Source: Pyrocephalus nanus
Taxonomy: Eukaryota; Chordata; Aves; Passeriformes; Tyrannidae
Assembly: GCA_038380795.1 (NCBI GenBank)
Contig: CM076263.1
Span: 14,622,709 to 14,686,708 of the forward strand
Reading direction: 5' to 3'
Length of the DNA stretch: 64,000 bases
Of the stretch, positions 22,301 through 35,800 are shown in pieces (within the stretch, counting starts at the first letter, position 1; every line of letters starts with the position of its first letter). The position numbers and the translations under genes were made by a program. The notes beneath the pieces are model-generated. The model did not search any database. It saw nothing but the letters and a program-made list of their open reading frames with translations, and was not told the origin of the DNA.

Positions 22301-25300
22301 AATACTGCTGAGACATACTTCAAGAAAACCTGGAAGTAGAACATAGTGCTCTTTAAGAAAACTGCTTTTCATTAACAATCTCAGTATGGGAAGCCAGGAC
22401 TTCTTTTTGCTCAGTGGTGAGCAGAAAGTCTAAGGATTCCTAGCTGTAGATTGGAAAGAAATTGCAAGAAGGACACACTTAAGCTCTGGGTGATGATAAA
22501 GACAGACTGAAAATGCAGAAATGGTGACATGCATAACTAAATTTGCCATTTTTCTTGAAGATGAACAATAAAGATATCAATAAAATGCAGATTAGATAAT
22601 TCTCACCCTTGACTTAGCTGCATCTTTCTGCTGGATGAAGATGACATCTTCTAAATCTGAGCTGGAAGAATACGATCAAGGGTTGGAATTTAGCTTCCTG
22701 TTTCAAAAAACTACAAAAGTATGCATTTATTTTGTTTCAGCTTTACAGTGAAATTTAAAACTCCTTCCTAAAAGTAGAAAAGAAATAAAATTAAAGGTAC
22801 TTCTTTAGTCTAGCTTATAAACTCATATTTGTTCTTTTGGTGTTCTCTAACATGCTCTTAGATAGCATCCATGAAAAATTGATTACAGCTTCTCTCTAGA
22901 CAGTCAACATGCTATTGACTTAGTAGTGCTACTGATAATAAACTTGGCATTTTCTCTATTTTAGTCTACAGTATTCAGAAATACTCTCTAGAGACATCTC
23001 TCTTTTCCATTCACAGGAAAGTAAACCTAAAGCAAGCTGTTCATGGCTCACTGTTTAGCTAGCTAAAACTACATTGCTGAAATGAGGATTACAGTTCTAA
23101 GATCTTCAAAAGTGAGTAGTAAATTGAAATATTTCTATTCTTCTGCACATAACTTGGATACCTAATAAGAGGTTTGATTTTCATAGGTGAGATGTCAGCT
23201 TTTTTTTTTTTTAGTACGTCTTAAGTAAAAAATTCTAGAACAGAGGTACTGCCAAATGAATGACCAGTGTCTTTAAAAGTAAAACCTTGATCTATATCAT
23301 CCTATTTGGGACAGTACCATTTTTTTTTTCTTTTGCTTTAAAAATGTGTATCTACAGCTGCCTTAGAAATCCCCTTTTTCTTATACCTTTGGGATTCAGG
23401 GGAGTACACATGCTTATACTGTCAGTTTTGACCAATGCATAATACAGCCATCTTCTTTTTAGGATTTATAGATGTTACCAAAGCATTACAACTGTGTTGA
23501 AAATGAGTGGCCATCTACATTCTTTTGTACCATCTGTCTCTGAAAATAGCTAGTTTTGATGGAGTGTCATCCAGTTAATTCACTTGCTGGTATTATTCTC
23601 TTTGTTCCTCTTCAGTTTTGGAAACATAGAGTAGTGTTTGCATTCCAGGCCTAATTTGGACAAGTCAGATACTACTTCTTCATCGTGCTTTTGGCTTGAA
23701 GCTACTCAGGGCTGTCTCAGAGCAGGCCAGAATGTAATCAGCCAAATGGTGACTTCTGGGTGTAAAGATCCTGGATCATAGAGTAATTTCTAGTGCCAAC
23801 CAATCAGCTGCTCACTTATTCTTGTTTCTACCTGCCAGCCTTATGCAAGTCAGCTGGCAGCACTTCAGTGTACTTAGGGTTTGAGAAATCTAGATGTTCA
23901 GTTAAAAGAACAATTCAGCCTTAGGGATATGACTAAACTCAATTTAAACAAGATGTTCCCTCGCTGTAACTTAGCTTGTCTAGCAAGGAGCATCACTTAA
24001 CAATATTTACATCCCATGAGTTGTCATAATTTGCAATGCAGTTTTCAAATCCAAATTCAACTAGTTGGGACCAGAGAAAAGACAGAGTTTCGTGAACACT
24101 AGACTTTCATTAAGTTTTCAGTTCATACAGGCGCATACATATGCGTGTGCCTGAGGATATAGTTTCACATTTTTGAAATCACACCAGGCACTGTTCTCAA
24201 GCCAGGATGCCTTCCCATGTCTTTCAAAGTCTTTCTGCTCTGTCTAAACCTCTTTTGCATTTTGGTTGCTCCAGAAATCCTCTTACCATTCCACCTCCTT
24301 GCATAAAAATTCCTGTGTTTTAAATGAATTTTTTATTATAGAAGGCATTGTGAATAACTATGATTATGAAGCCTTTCTGTATTTAGTAACGTTGCAATAT
24401 CTATATTTAAAGCTATGGTTTTAGATTTCCCTGTTTATCTCTTGTTTAAGAATAAATAATACATATGTAATTGATTAAAAACAAATTTAAAAATATGTGA
24501 GCATTTCTTGACATCACTTAAATCACTAAGTAACACAAAATTGCATGTTGGGTTGCCACTGGGCATAGGTTGTTTTCACTCTTGCAGCATACTTACTGTT
24601 TTATCTCCATAAAGTATTTTATAGATTTTGAAGATAAACATTTTATACCTACTTTTGTCCTTCTTTTGATGATTTTCATGATTTTGCTGGTCTTCTACAA
24701 AAATATGAAAGGTGAGTGAAGAAAGAAGGAATCTTACTTAAGAATGCTGACTGAGATTCAGCAGCTTCTTTTTCCATGACAGGCAGCCTAACCTATATGG
24801 TAAAGTAGTTTCATAGTTCTTTGCTTAAGGAATCAATTGATAATATATCTTCTTTATATAGGTTCTTAAGTGATGTATCTCTTCATATTATATTGAGATG
24901 TGCACAAATGTGTGAAATACATTCATATTTGTATGATGGGGTAGGGTAAAAAAAAGACTCCACAATTTTAATTTTATCAATGCAATATGAGTTCTGTACT
25001 GAAGACTGAATTTGGCATTTTCCTTCATTAAAGGCTTGTTTGTTTACATACAATGCTATTCTGAGGAGTAGCTGGTTTAGTTCTTGTATCACTGATGCAA
25101 AGGCAATGAAACACTCTTCTCCAAATAAGGCTTGGTTTCATTGACATCACGCTCTTTTGCATATGTACAACTGTTTAATTGTATCTCTCTTGTTAAACAG
25201 TGCTATAGATTAAAATGAAAATTGGTTTCCGAAATGTGTTTATCACATGAATCTCAATATCTGACAATAAAATGTTAGCAATTTAATGAAAATCAAGATT

Positions 25301-26956
25301 CTTGGGGGCTTTACAGTTTTTTGTTAGAGATATCTCTACTGGAAAAAGGGTAGCCTAAGTGCATGCTCTGTCATTACAAAAGTAAACAGTTAAAAACTTA
25401 TTTAATATTTAGTTCATACTGATTAAATAGTTGTGAGACATTTTATCTTCCTTTACTTTCAAGAATATCAATGAGATCATGAGGTTTTTGTGATAATGAG
25501 ATCACATTGAAGGTTACAGACAGACAAGTGGGAATTCTCACTTTTCTTTGACAAACAATATTTTAAAAAGTGAAATGATATGATCCTCCATTCACATATC
25601 AGTTTAATTACAGACAAAATTGAGCAATTCCAGTGAGTGACAGTCAACATTTTGTCATATTCTCCTTCCCACCTAAGAATTTACTGATGAGAGAAACTAA
25701 TATAAAAATAAGGCAGAATTCTCAACTGACTAATTTCTATCCTAAATATACTCCTTACACACACAAAATCTTGAGCTTTCTTGCTTGCTTGGTTTGTGTT
25801 TATTTCTTTTATTACAGATTATGTATGTGTACACATCTGTGTTTCAAAGAATAATAAAAAAATGCAGGCAATTTTATAAGTTTTTTGGGAGGAGTTACAA
25901 GGTGTATGAAGTTAAAAAAATAACTAGGGCAAGGAGTGCAGAAGAGTATTTTACTGTTTTGGCAATTGGAAATGAAATTAATCTTAAATGCATGGAATGT
26001 CAGAGATTATGCAGACATACATGCTAACAATAGATAATTGGTATGTTAACTATTGTTTTTATTTTGGGTTACAAAATGTAACCATAACATGACATGAAGA
26101 ACATATAGAGAAAATGCTAAAAGTTGTCTTGTTGATGAATTTTGTGTACAAGTTATAGTGCAGCATCAACGTCAAGAACTGGGCACTAGCAATTCGGAGA
26201 TTTAGTTTAGCCATATTAGAGATTGTCTGAAAAGTTACTTTTTTTTTTACCCTCAGATAGCCATCAGATATTGCTCCAGTAGTATTATACAGAAAATCAA
26301 GTTACCAAAGCAAATCAAAATAAAATCTGAACAGCTCTCAAAACAAATATTCCATACACCTGTGTGCTATATATAGTTATCTCATTCATTCCATATGATT
26401 TTGTACTTCATATTATTATGTAGTCTCTAGCTTTAAAGGCTTGAACCATATATCTTCACTTTTAAGGACTAAAGACAGTACAAAAAGACTTCAGCTATAA
26501 TATCTGCTGCTTTAGCTTCACATCATTTGTGTGCAAGTGTGGGTAGCAGCTCAGACACAGGTGACCACATCAGGGATTACTATGAAGTACATCATCTTAA
26601 AAAATTTAAGCTATGTTCTTTATTGAATACAAACTCCACTCCTGAGAAAGGCTGTTTATGGCTGAAGTGTTACTTCTACCCTCAGTACAAATCTTCTCTG
26701 GAGGTGAGAAATAAAGCTATACCCAGAACATTATGTTTTCAAGAGTTTTCTTCCTTATGTGTTTCATTCTGGGTTTCCCTGTCCATTAGACATCCAGCCC
26801 TTTTACTAGAACAGATTATCAGGTGTCATACACACAAAGACCAGATTTTGGAATATTGTTAGGTTTTCAGTGCTTTAATTTCTTTAAAGTGTAGACCACG
26901 TTTTCTTTACAGAGAATTCGTAACCTGAAACCAGTGGCAAATTACAAGTCTATGTA

Positions 26957-26990
26957 ATTATATATATATATACATATATATTTATTTATG
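26957..26990. repeat. AT dinucleotide microsatellite
   Basis: TATATATATATATACATATATATTTATTT-type run, imperfect. Confidence 0.85.
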
Positions 26991-27631
26991 TCTCTAGGTA
27001 TTGTGGGCAGACATCTTTGAAATGCATGTAACACCAGTGAATAATATAATTGACATTTTACTGGGGGGAAAAAAAAAGAAACAAAGAAAATCCACAACCA
27101 GAACCTCAAACCACAGTAAATAATATTGGAGATAATGGTTCTGCTTAGTGGGGATATACAAATTAACAATTTAAGCAATCTATAACTGCATTTTAACCAC
27201 TGGCTATGTAAATTAAAAGCATTTCAAATGCAAATGAGTATTGGGTTTGTTCTTCTTTTAAGCCTCAGATTAAGTTTTCTAGTGTGGTAATTACTTGAAC
27301 TATATGACAATATTAAACACAACTGCCTACTAAGCAGATTTCATAATTTTAAGGGTCACTTTCCATAGAGGGGCTTCTCCAAATCTCTAAATCCCACGGA
27401 CTTTCATGGATTTTTTTAAATACATGATTGCTGCATATACTCTGTCAAATAGGTGTTGATATACAGTATGACACAGTTCAAGTAGGTGAATGATACTTAT
27501 GCAATCTGCATGGTGTCACAGTCAGTGTTGTTTGTAGTTCTGTAATGCAGTATTGCTGCTGAAAGCATAGGCTAACTTCTTCACCCTTAAAAATACTCTG
27601 TAAAGTACAAGTGAAAAAGGTGTCATTGTGC

Positions 27632-27677
27632 AAAGGATTAAATGTAGGATTTAAAGGATTATAAAGGATTAAATGTA
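27632..27677. repeat. Short tandem repeat, AAAGGATTAAATGTA unit
   Basis: The 15-base unit occurs at 27632-27646 and 27663-27677, with a partial copy (AAAGGATTA) between at 27653-27661. It lies about 90 bp upstream of the recognisable start of CR1 copy E. Confidence 0.8.
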
Positions 27678-27764
27678 ATGCAATTAAATGCCCTGTGATA
27701 TGATGAAAAAAATATCTTGTTCCCTGACAAAATAGAAAATCAACTACACAGAATGTTATCAGCC

Positions 27765-28016
27765 ACTTGCATTTCGTTCAGGGTGTTCTGCTCAGTTCCT
27801 GCAGTAGCAGTGATTAATAATGAAAGGAATGGAAAAACCCATGTTATCAGTAAGTGGCTGAAAGACTGGTACCATCAGAGGAATTCTGGGTTTTTTGATC
27901 ATGGGACAAATTTAATGGCACCAGGCCTGCTAGAATCAGATGGGCTTCATCTACCTAGCAAGGGCAAAAGGATTCTAGCCCATGAGTTGGCAGGGCTGAT
28001 TGAGAGGACTTTAAAC
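27765..28016 (+). pseudogene. CR1 ORF1 esterase C-terminal fragment, catalytic Asp-His retained
   Basis: CR1 ORF1 ends in an SGNH-hydrolase-like esterase thought to help the ribonucleoprotein reach or cross membranes. The open frame from 27717 to the stop at 28017-28019 encodes the last part: KTHVISKWLKDWYHQRN, GFFDHG, then SDGLHLPSKGKRILAHELAG. The aspartate (codon 27939-27941) and histidine (27948-27950) of the family's D-x-x-H catalytic pair are both present. The N-terminal half with the GDS nucleophile is missing because the element is 5'-truncated. The methionine at 27717 lies in flanking DNA, so the chimeric frame is fortuitous. I consider it a fragment, not a gene. Confidence 0.85.
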
Positions 28017-28138
28017 TAGGTTTGGAGGGGGAAGGGGATGAAATCAGAATCTCCAGTGGTGAGCCTAAGGGTGGTAAGCCCAAGTTAGGGTTGAAATCAG
28101 CAGCCCAGCTGAAGTGCATGCACACCAATGCACATAGT

Positions 28139-28990
28139 ATGGGTAACAAGAAGAGGAGCTGGAAGCCATCATGCAGCAGGAAAGCTATGATGTAGTTGCC
28201 ATTGCAGAAACATGGTGGGATGACTCACATGACTGGAGTGCTGCGCTGGATGGCTACAAGTGCTTCAGAAGGGATAGGTGAGGTAGGAGAGGTGGAGGGG
28301 TGGCTCAATATGTTAGGGAGTTTCTTAACTCCACAGAACTTGAGGTTAGTGATGATAAGATTTAGTCCCTGTGGGTAAGAACCAGGGGGAAGGCCAGCAA
28401 GGCCAACACCCTAGTGGGAGTCTGTTATAGACCACGTAGCCAGGATGAAGAGGTGGATGAATTATTCTATAAGCTGCTGGCAGATGTTTCAAGATCGCCA
28501 TCCCTTGCTCTCATGGTAGACTTTAGCCTGACAGGTATCTGCTGGGAACTCAACGCAGCAGAGAAGGGGCAGTCTAGGAGGTCCCAGAGTGTATGGAGGA
28601 CAGCTTCTTGTCACAGCTGGTGAGTAAGCCTATTAGGCCTACCAGCTAGACCTGCTGTTTAAAAACAGAGAAGGGCTGGTGGGAGCTGTGATGGTCAGAG
28701 ACTGTCTGAGGTACAGTGACCATGAAATGATAGAATTTTCAATACTTGGTGAAACAAGGAGGGACATCAACAAAACTTCTACCCTGGACTTGTAGAGGGC
28801 AGAATTTGGTCTATTCAGGATGCTGATTCAGAGTGTACCTTGGGAAACAGCCCTTAAAAACAAAAGGGTCCAGGAAAGATGGACTTAACTTCGAAAAGGT
28901 ATCTTGGAGGCATAGGAGCAGGCCAAAAGATAAGCCAGCAGGGAAGAAGATGACTAGCATGGCTGATGTCTTCATTACAAGACATGAACC
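28139..28990 (+). pseudogene. CR1 ORF2 endonuclease remnant (copy E)
   Basis: An ATG-GGT-AAC start at 28139, about 120 bp after the ORF1 stop, matches the CR1 ORF2 start. A single-base loss about 12 nt later (against copy A) shifts the frame. In the restored phase the APE-endonuclease block VAIAETWWDDSHDWSAALDG (about 28195-28254) is seen, with the catalytic glutamate in AETWW. TLVGVCYRP, DELFYKLLADVSRS and ICWELNAAEKGQ follow. Stops at 28288, 28365 and elsewhere disable it. The endonuclease C-terminus reaches ALKNKRVQERW at about 28851-28885. After about 28965 the sequence no longer follows ORF2. Confidence 0.85.
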
Positions 28991-29009
28991 CCTCAGAATA
29001 GGTCTAGAG

Positions 29010-29345
29010 AGGGGCAAAAAAATGATCAGAGGGATGGAACACCTCTTCTATGATGAAAGGCTGAGCGAGTTGAAGTTACTCAGCCTGGAGAAGAGAAGGC
29101 TCTAGGGACACCTTATTCCAGCCTTTCAATATATAAAGGGGACTTTTAATAAAGACAGAGATTTTTTTTTACCAAGGCTGGTAGTCACAGAACAAGGGAC
29201 AATGGTGTTCAGCTGAAAGAAGGAAGATTTAGACCAGATATAAGAAAGACATTTTTTATAATGAGTGTGGTGAGATACTGGAACAGGTTGCCCAAAGTTG
29301 TGACTGTCCCACCACTGGAAGTGTTCTAGGACAGACCAGATGGGA
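29010..29345 (+). pseudogene. CR1 RT C-terminal remnant joined across an internal deletion (copy E)
   Basis: KMIRGMEHLFYDERLSELKL (about 29019-29080), then LSLEKRRL and the terminal ORF2 block (GRFRPDIRKTFF, about 29226-29262). The RT fingers and palm that should precede it are absent. The join to the endonuclease lies in a poorly matching stretch near 28965-29015. Confidence 0.85.
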
Positions 29346-29577
29346 CCTTGTCAAATGAAAGATGTCCTTGCCTGTGCCAAGGAATTGGACCTAAATGATC
29401 TTTAATGTCCCTACCACCACAAACCATTCTGTGAATCTGTGCTGCTCACAGTGCAGTGGGACATGATTGCTGCTCAATAGAACAGAACATTTTTACAGAC
29501 ATGCGATTTTCTTGTACTAATAACTAATTTTTACAAATATAACCTTAATAAAAAATAATAGAATTTTAACTTAAAAA

Positions 29578-29605
29578 GGCATCTTATTAGGTGGCATCTT
29601 ATTAG
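29578..29605. repeat. Exact 13-bp direct repeat
   Basis: GGCATCTTATTAG occurs twice, separated by GT, so it is a local 15-bp tandem duplication. Confidence 0.95.
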
Positions 29606-29774
29606 AATGACTTCTCTTCTGAAAAATTCTCTACTTCATAGACAGATCCTCTTCAGAGTGCTGGACAGGAGATTAATTTCACTAGAAAAAAATTTCTTGT
29701 TATTATTATCTCTATAAGTTTATGTCTTGCTTGTAGATAAGTGGTAGATCTTTACTAAATAAAATAACAGGGAT

Positions 29775-29823
29775 AAATAAAGCCTTAAATTGAAATCAAT
29801 ACTATTGATTTGAAGGCTTATTG
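29775..29823. repeat. Imperfect inverted repeat
   Basis: AAATCAATA-C-TATTGATTT forms a perfect 9-bp core hairpin. The outer arms AATAAAGCCTT and AAGGCTTATT also pair, apart from bulges. It has no protein context, and a MITE-like or structural origin is possible. Confidence 0.7.
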
Positions 29824-32800
29824 AGAGATTAATCTTTGCAATCATTTTAAACTGTACCTTGTTTTTTCAGGAATGTTATGCTTAAAGGCTTTAGAAATGC
29901 TTCTTGAGTTTGATAACATGAATCAAATACTGGTCTAAGCTGATTGTTCAAAGTTAAGCAGTAAAACAAATAAATTAAGATAGTGACTTCTATTATACAA
30001 CGTTTACAATATTATATTTGGCGTTAAGGAATGCAAACGAAGAACTACAGAATAATTTATGACTCTTGCATATTACGATAAATTATGTTGAACTGTTTGA
30101 CCAATATACAGTTGAACCTGTAATGAAATTACAAATATTGTCTAGATAATAATAAACAGCTAATGAAACAGGGACTGGAATTTTAAATCCATATGACATT
30201 CTGCACATTTTATGTATGTTTTATACAGCCATTATTTAGACAATTGTGTGAGACTGTTCCTAGACTTGCTTGCATTTTATGCTAAATTAATTGGAAGATA
30301 ACAATTTTCTAAGCTTTTGTTGCAATCAGTTGAAAGTTAGGAAAGAAGTAGTGAAATATGGGTATAGTGTTTTATTTTTATAGTGCTTTATCTCAGTGAT
30401 TGTAACTTTTCTCTCTGAAATTACTGACAACTATTTACCAAAAGCCTGTCTCTGTAAAATCAGGGAGTTAGATTTTTAACTGAGTGAATTTTATTTCCTT
30501 GAATTTTGAGTGGACAGTTAGATAGCAGAAGGGGGATGGGAGACATGGTATCTAAGATGAGATAAAGTCCAAACCACTATTTTTTGCCTTTTTGTTTTGC
30601 ATGTTGTATTCTCAAGCCATGGTACAAAGAGAAACAGATAGCAAGTTAAACTTAATCTGGGCAAATATTTCTTTATGCTAATAAAGAAATTCCCAGGATA
30701 ACTTTAAAATTTTGTGGAATCCTGGAATGGGACTAGGAAAGAAATAATGGCATTAGACTCTTCAAAAAAAGAGTCTTAAGATGGTCAGCTATACCCAACG
30801 TACTTTACTTCAGCAATAGTAAAATCTTTTAGACACCAGATTCTTTCCACCTGTACAATTCTTCTCAAGGAATTTGCTAATTTCCAAAGTTGTTTTTAAT
30901 CTGATACTCTGCCATAGCCTTCCTGGGTATTACTTTTGTCCTCTTCTTCAAAATCTCTCTATTTCTGATCCCAGAAATTTCTAGGACACTAGCAATGACT
31001 ATGTTGAATATAAAAAACAAACTTCAGTTTCTCCCTTTACTTTCTAGCACAGAAATTTCATTCAGCTGAAGTAAATAATATGCAGCATTCTTATTCTCTA
31101 GGTAATACCACCATGACGTTTTCATTCGCTTCTCAGAGTATTGAATGGTCTTTGTGTCCCACTTTTCTACATTACCTGGTTATAGTTCTTCAGATCTCTT
31201 AACAATGTTATTTTTGCAAGATAAGAGGTATGAATAGGAAAGTCTATAGACCAGAAAATGCCCTGTTCATTCCTATGTTCATGTATTTTCCAAATACCAC
31301 AGATCTGCAATTTTACTAGAGACTGTCAGGAGTATTTTAAAAAAGGCATTAGTGGAGTCTTTTGGGAAAAGGAGCTTTCTGTGGTTAAGTTGTCTGTTCA
31401 ATTGGTTGGTTTTGTCCTTAGCAGAGCTATCTATAGCTGGCTGTGACCAGCTCAGTAAGTTCCAGACCTCCTTTTGCACACACCACCACCGCAGGTCCTT
31501 GTCCACTACCAAAACCTGCTGGTTAAGCCTGATACACATTTAAATGGCTTTTTTTTCATTTCAATTCAGAGCCATTGAGTTTTATTTTGTCACTTGCCTT
31601 CCCAGCCTTGTAGGTCTAATTACTGGGGACATCAGACGTCAAAGAGAAGTTCAGAGAAGGAAGTGGCCAAATTACTGTTAAAGTAGACAGAACACTTTCT
31701 TTCAAAGAGACCACTCATGTTCTACCGGATGCATGTTATGCAATATATGGATAATCAGCTATAATCACATATAGCTTGTGAAGACATGGATGTAGCTTTG
31801 TGAGCTCTCCAGAAGGTTTGAGGGCCTAACCCATCTTGTTAACTGAAACAGGACTGTGTCTGAGACGATCAAGGACAGGTTTCTTACTCAGTTTCAATTC
31901 TAAGGATCTTCTTCCTGGTTTTATTTATATTCCTTATTTTAGTCTGATCATATAACTTTGATTCCTAAGGTTCTCCTTAAGAATTTTCTTCCTTAAACAT
32001 TATTTTATAGACAATTTAAGTGTTACAAAATACATTTCTAAAAATTGGATAAATACACATTGCTTCTTGATCTCAATTTATTATACCTATGAAACAGCTA
32101 TATTTCTCCTTTCCCTTTTTTTTTTTTTTAACCTAGTCATATGATGTTCTTATCTTTGCACTGTTAGCAAAGCACGTTTCTTACAATGCAGAAAATTTGG
32201 AATTAATTTCCAGCATGGAGAGTTTTTCCTATATGTAGCAGACTTAAAGGCTTTTTCCCCTCTCTCAGGGGTTCTCTTACTATTCGATCAAATAAATGAA
32301 TAAAAAAAGGATGAAAAAATCTTCAATTTTTTAACTCTGGAGCATTTAATTTGAAATCCTGTAGCTTTGTGTAAATTAGCATTTAATGTGTTATAACTAC
32401 TATGCAATAGCAACAAAAAGTCAACCAATATTCTTATTATCTGTAGTGCTAGTTTCATACCCATGGCCTCATTCTTCCAGCATTTGGGTTCCATGGAAAC
32501 AGAGCTGTGACCCCAGAATTTTTTTGTACAGAGACCTTATCTACTGTTTGCAGGCGCTAAATATCTTAAAGGGAAAGCATCTGCAATCCTTGTGATGTGA
32601 TATAAGTAGTAGGTTCCTTAAAAATAGAGGCATAAATTCAGACCTGATGGCTGTACAAATTTCTCCATCTATTGTTGTCAGACTTCTGCATGTTTCTCCA
32701 GGGAAATGGCAGTAGCCCTGAAAACTAAGTTACTGCTTTCCTTCAGATTATTTGCCCTTTACTTTTATTCTTCCTCACAATAACTGGGAGCTTCCAATCT

Positions 32801-35800
32801 TTATTACTGTGTGTAACAAGGAATTTGTTCTCTGCTAAATGTAAGGACCCCATGTTTTGACTTCAGCTTCATTTCTCAGCAAAAGGTTAAGAACCCTGGT
32901 GAAGTGAGGGCAAAGGGTTACACACGACTACCAAGCGTCAAGCAGCTAATACCTACTGCCTTTGCATCTCCCTGATCTTTTGTTCCCTCTTTCTCCCTTC
33001 ATCTTCAATCTGACTGCATATAAAGTTCTCATATATGTGATCTTCACAGGCTTGTGAGAAGAAAAAAGAAAGATCATCTGCAGTATGTACTGCAAATCAG
33101 AAAAATTGTCTAGAGATTAAAAGAAAAGGATACAAATAGACCTCTGGACTGCTAATGAGCAAGTATTATTGGCTGTGAAGAGGAATTGAGAGCCAGCATT
33201 ATTTGAGAAAATTCTTTGTAATGAAGACAAACTATACCATGATTAGGAAAGGAAAAGAGGAAAATGTGCAGATAAAAACTTGATTATTTGTGGAGAAATA
33301 ATATATGGTAAGCAATGAGATTAAGAGTCTTAGATTGAATTTATGGAGAACTAGAACAAATGTTTAATAACTTGATAGAGCATAGAATTAGATGGTGTTT
33401 CTTTTTGGAAACAAAGCCCTACAACCAATCACAAATTAGCATGTCCTATACATTTTTTTCAATGAAATTTTAACTTATAAGCACCTAGATATCACCCAAT
33501 AGAATACAAAATAAGACCTTGTTGCAACTCTTTCTGAGCTCATGAATCTTCTTCCAGGGAATCTTTATGTACAAAAAGCCACTTGGTTACCAAGAGATCT
33601 GAATGGAGTTTTGATTAATCTAGGAGTAAGTGCAGAATAGGTACACATATGCCTAACAAATATATGTATATTTTTAGCACTTTGAAACTGTTGCTTATTG
33701 CCAGTAAGCTTGGACATTTCTTTTCACCAAAGGCATGTTGCTGTTTTAACTGACACTGAGTCAGCCTGGAAATGCACATAGAAGAAAAATGGCCTTTTTT
33801 TCTTTTATAATTGCAGCTGTGTGACTTAGTAAGTATGTGACTTCATTACTTCTATAGCTTTGAACATTTTAGAGTCTTAGATATGGTGAAAATATAAGTA
33901 GTAAAAGCAACTCCTTGAATGGCAAAATCAATTGATTTACCGCTGTATGTCTTTTGTCTCTTTCCTTTTTGCTTTCCACTAGAAAATGTCTCCAGTCTGG
34001 CAGCTCTTACCAAAGCTGTTCCCATTCAAAGTAATACATTTTAATTTGCTACCAAGCAGGTTTTCCATGAGGCGCTTAGTTTTGTGGCCCTTACAGAGTT
34101 GTCCACTTTGATATCTAAGAAGCCAAGTGAAAAAGGAACACAGAGAAGTTGTGATGGAAGAGAATTGAAGTTCTCCTGTGAGAACTCATACAACTAGAGA
34201 ATAAAAATTCCCATCTAATTCCTAATACAGAGTGGACCATATTTTCTGCTTACCTTAAACTAAAATATAAACAACATTTTATAGCAGTCAAGCCATGATT
34301 GATGTGTCACTCCACTAAAATGAGAGAAAGTGACAAAGACCTGAATGTGCTGCTGGTGGTTCTCACTCGTCTGTGCCAACCAAAAAGTACAAAGTCATTT
34401 AATTACTCTCCTGCCCCAAGTTTTTTATCAGAAACTGTTATTCTTTGCATTATTATTTACTGTTGGAATCAGAAGTACATTTTCATGATTTATTCATATA
34501 GCACATCAAGCTTTAAATAAACATGCCTCAAAGTTCAAAGTTCTGTCTCTAATGTGCCAGACTAATTTGTTAGGTTTTTCACTGACTTATGAATTATTAA
34601 AATGACTTTTAAGCTATGAAGCTGATTGGGATCCATAGTTCATATTTGGAATGTAAATATCTGCTTTATTAATAGCTATTTATGCAGAACGAGCTTAGCA
34701 GTTAATATACCATAGAAAATATGTTTTGCCCCCAGCACACTATTGGAATAGTTACCTATAAAGACTTCTATCTATAGTCTTGTTTTAAAAAGCAGACGTT
34801 CTTTTGTTTTACTGAGGTGGATCCTTTTGGAGATATGCAGGAAGACAGAAATGGGGAGACAGTAATGCTTGAGATTAACACTGTCATCAAGAGAATCTAT
34901 GCTGTATATTTTTATTACTTCTCCTGAGTCTGCCTGCACAGTAATGAAAGAATATCAGTCAGTATTTTGGATGTCTAGAGTTGAGATGCCATATCACAAA
35001 TATCTCCCCACTTCAACCATGTGAGAACAACTAAATCGGATCAGGAATAAACCAGGCATGTAAGGATGATAGAAGCCAAGTGCTTAACACACACAGGAGA
35101 CAGCAGTTTTTTTAAATTCAAAATTTTCCACAAATGTTAGAAATACGTAAGTCTGCTTTTCAATGAGTGTGCACGTTTTGCTCTCTAATGCCCCCAGGCA
35201 GAATAAATCAGATGTCTTTTCATCCTCTGCCACTAGGCAGGAAACACACTTGGTGTAGATTAGTTGGTTGCTGACTGGCCTGTTCATTGCTGTCACAAAG
35301 AACATGCAATTTTAATTCTCCCTCTTGAAGAGATAACCACATAACTCTTCACAAATTGGTATTGATTTAAATAATTTTTGATAAAAATAATCTGAATTTT
35401 GTTTCAGATTTAATTCAAGTTGCAAAATAGGATTCAAGCCTTATTAGGCAAGAGAGAGACATAAGTGCATAAGTCACATTTCAAAACATAACAAGTCTGA
35501 AAATGAAATAGTTGTTAAAGAGAACTAATATGTTTTTTCAGATTTTCAGGGTTTCTCTATCGTGAAAAGGAATATCCATAATATAACAGCTTCACTAATT
35601 CTAAGAAGCTTTGTGTGAGCAAATGGTGATCAAGTCTCTGCAAAGGTTACTTAAGATAAATGAGCATCTGAATGCTTATGCTATATGCATTATATTGCTC
35701 CTGGTGATGGTTAGTATATGGTTTTGTGTCCCTATAAAAAACCCCAACAAAAACTAAAAAAACAACAACAGCACCTTGCTTTTAAAAACTTCAATAATAG

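Larger units (their letters stand above)
15803..27764. other. AT-rich unique sequence with simple repeats, no gene recognised
   Basis: Itemised separately are an inverted repeat (15901-15925), an A/T homopolymer pair (16737-16798), an unclassified repeat-like block (17450-17895), a G/T tract (19181-19338), an AT dinucleotide run (26957-26990) and a small tandem repeat (27632-27677). Also present are T15 at 18730-18744 and T13 at 23200-23212. The 111-codon frame at 26527-26862 has no recognisable similarity or motif. No RNA gene was recognised. Confidence 0.55.
27765..29440 (+). mobile_element. CR1 LINE copy E: ORF1 end, endonuclease, RT core deleted, 3' end
   Basis: The plus strand holds the C-terminal half of the ORF1 esterase, the ORF1-ORF2 linker, the endonuclease, and then a jump to the RT C-terminus and 3'UTR (GATGTCCTTGCCTGTGCCAA; TTTAATGTCCCTACCACCAC; ending at CATTCTGTGAAT). 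Total length of about 1.7 kb against more than 4 kb for an intact CR1 reflects both 5' truncation and the internal deletion near 28965-29015. Confidence 0.92.

Noticed and set aside
26527..26862. 111-codon plus-strand frame
   Set aside because: No similarity to any family I know, no Kozak or splice support, and ordinary AT-rich composition.
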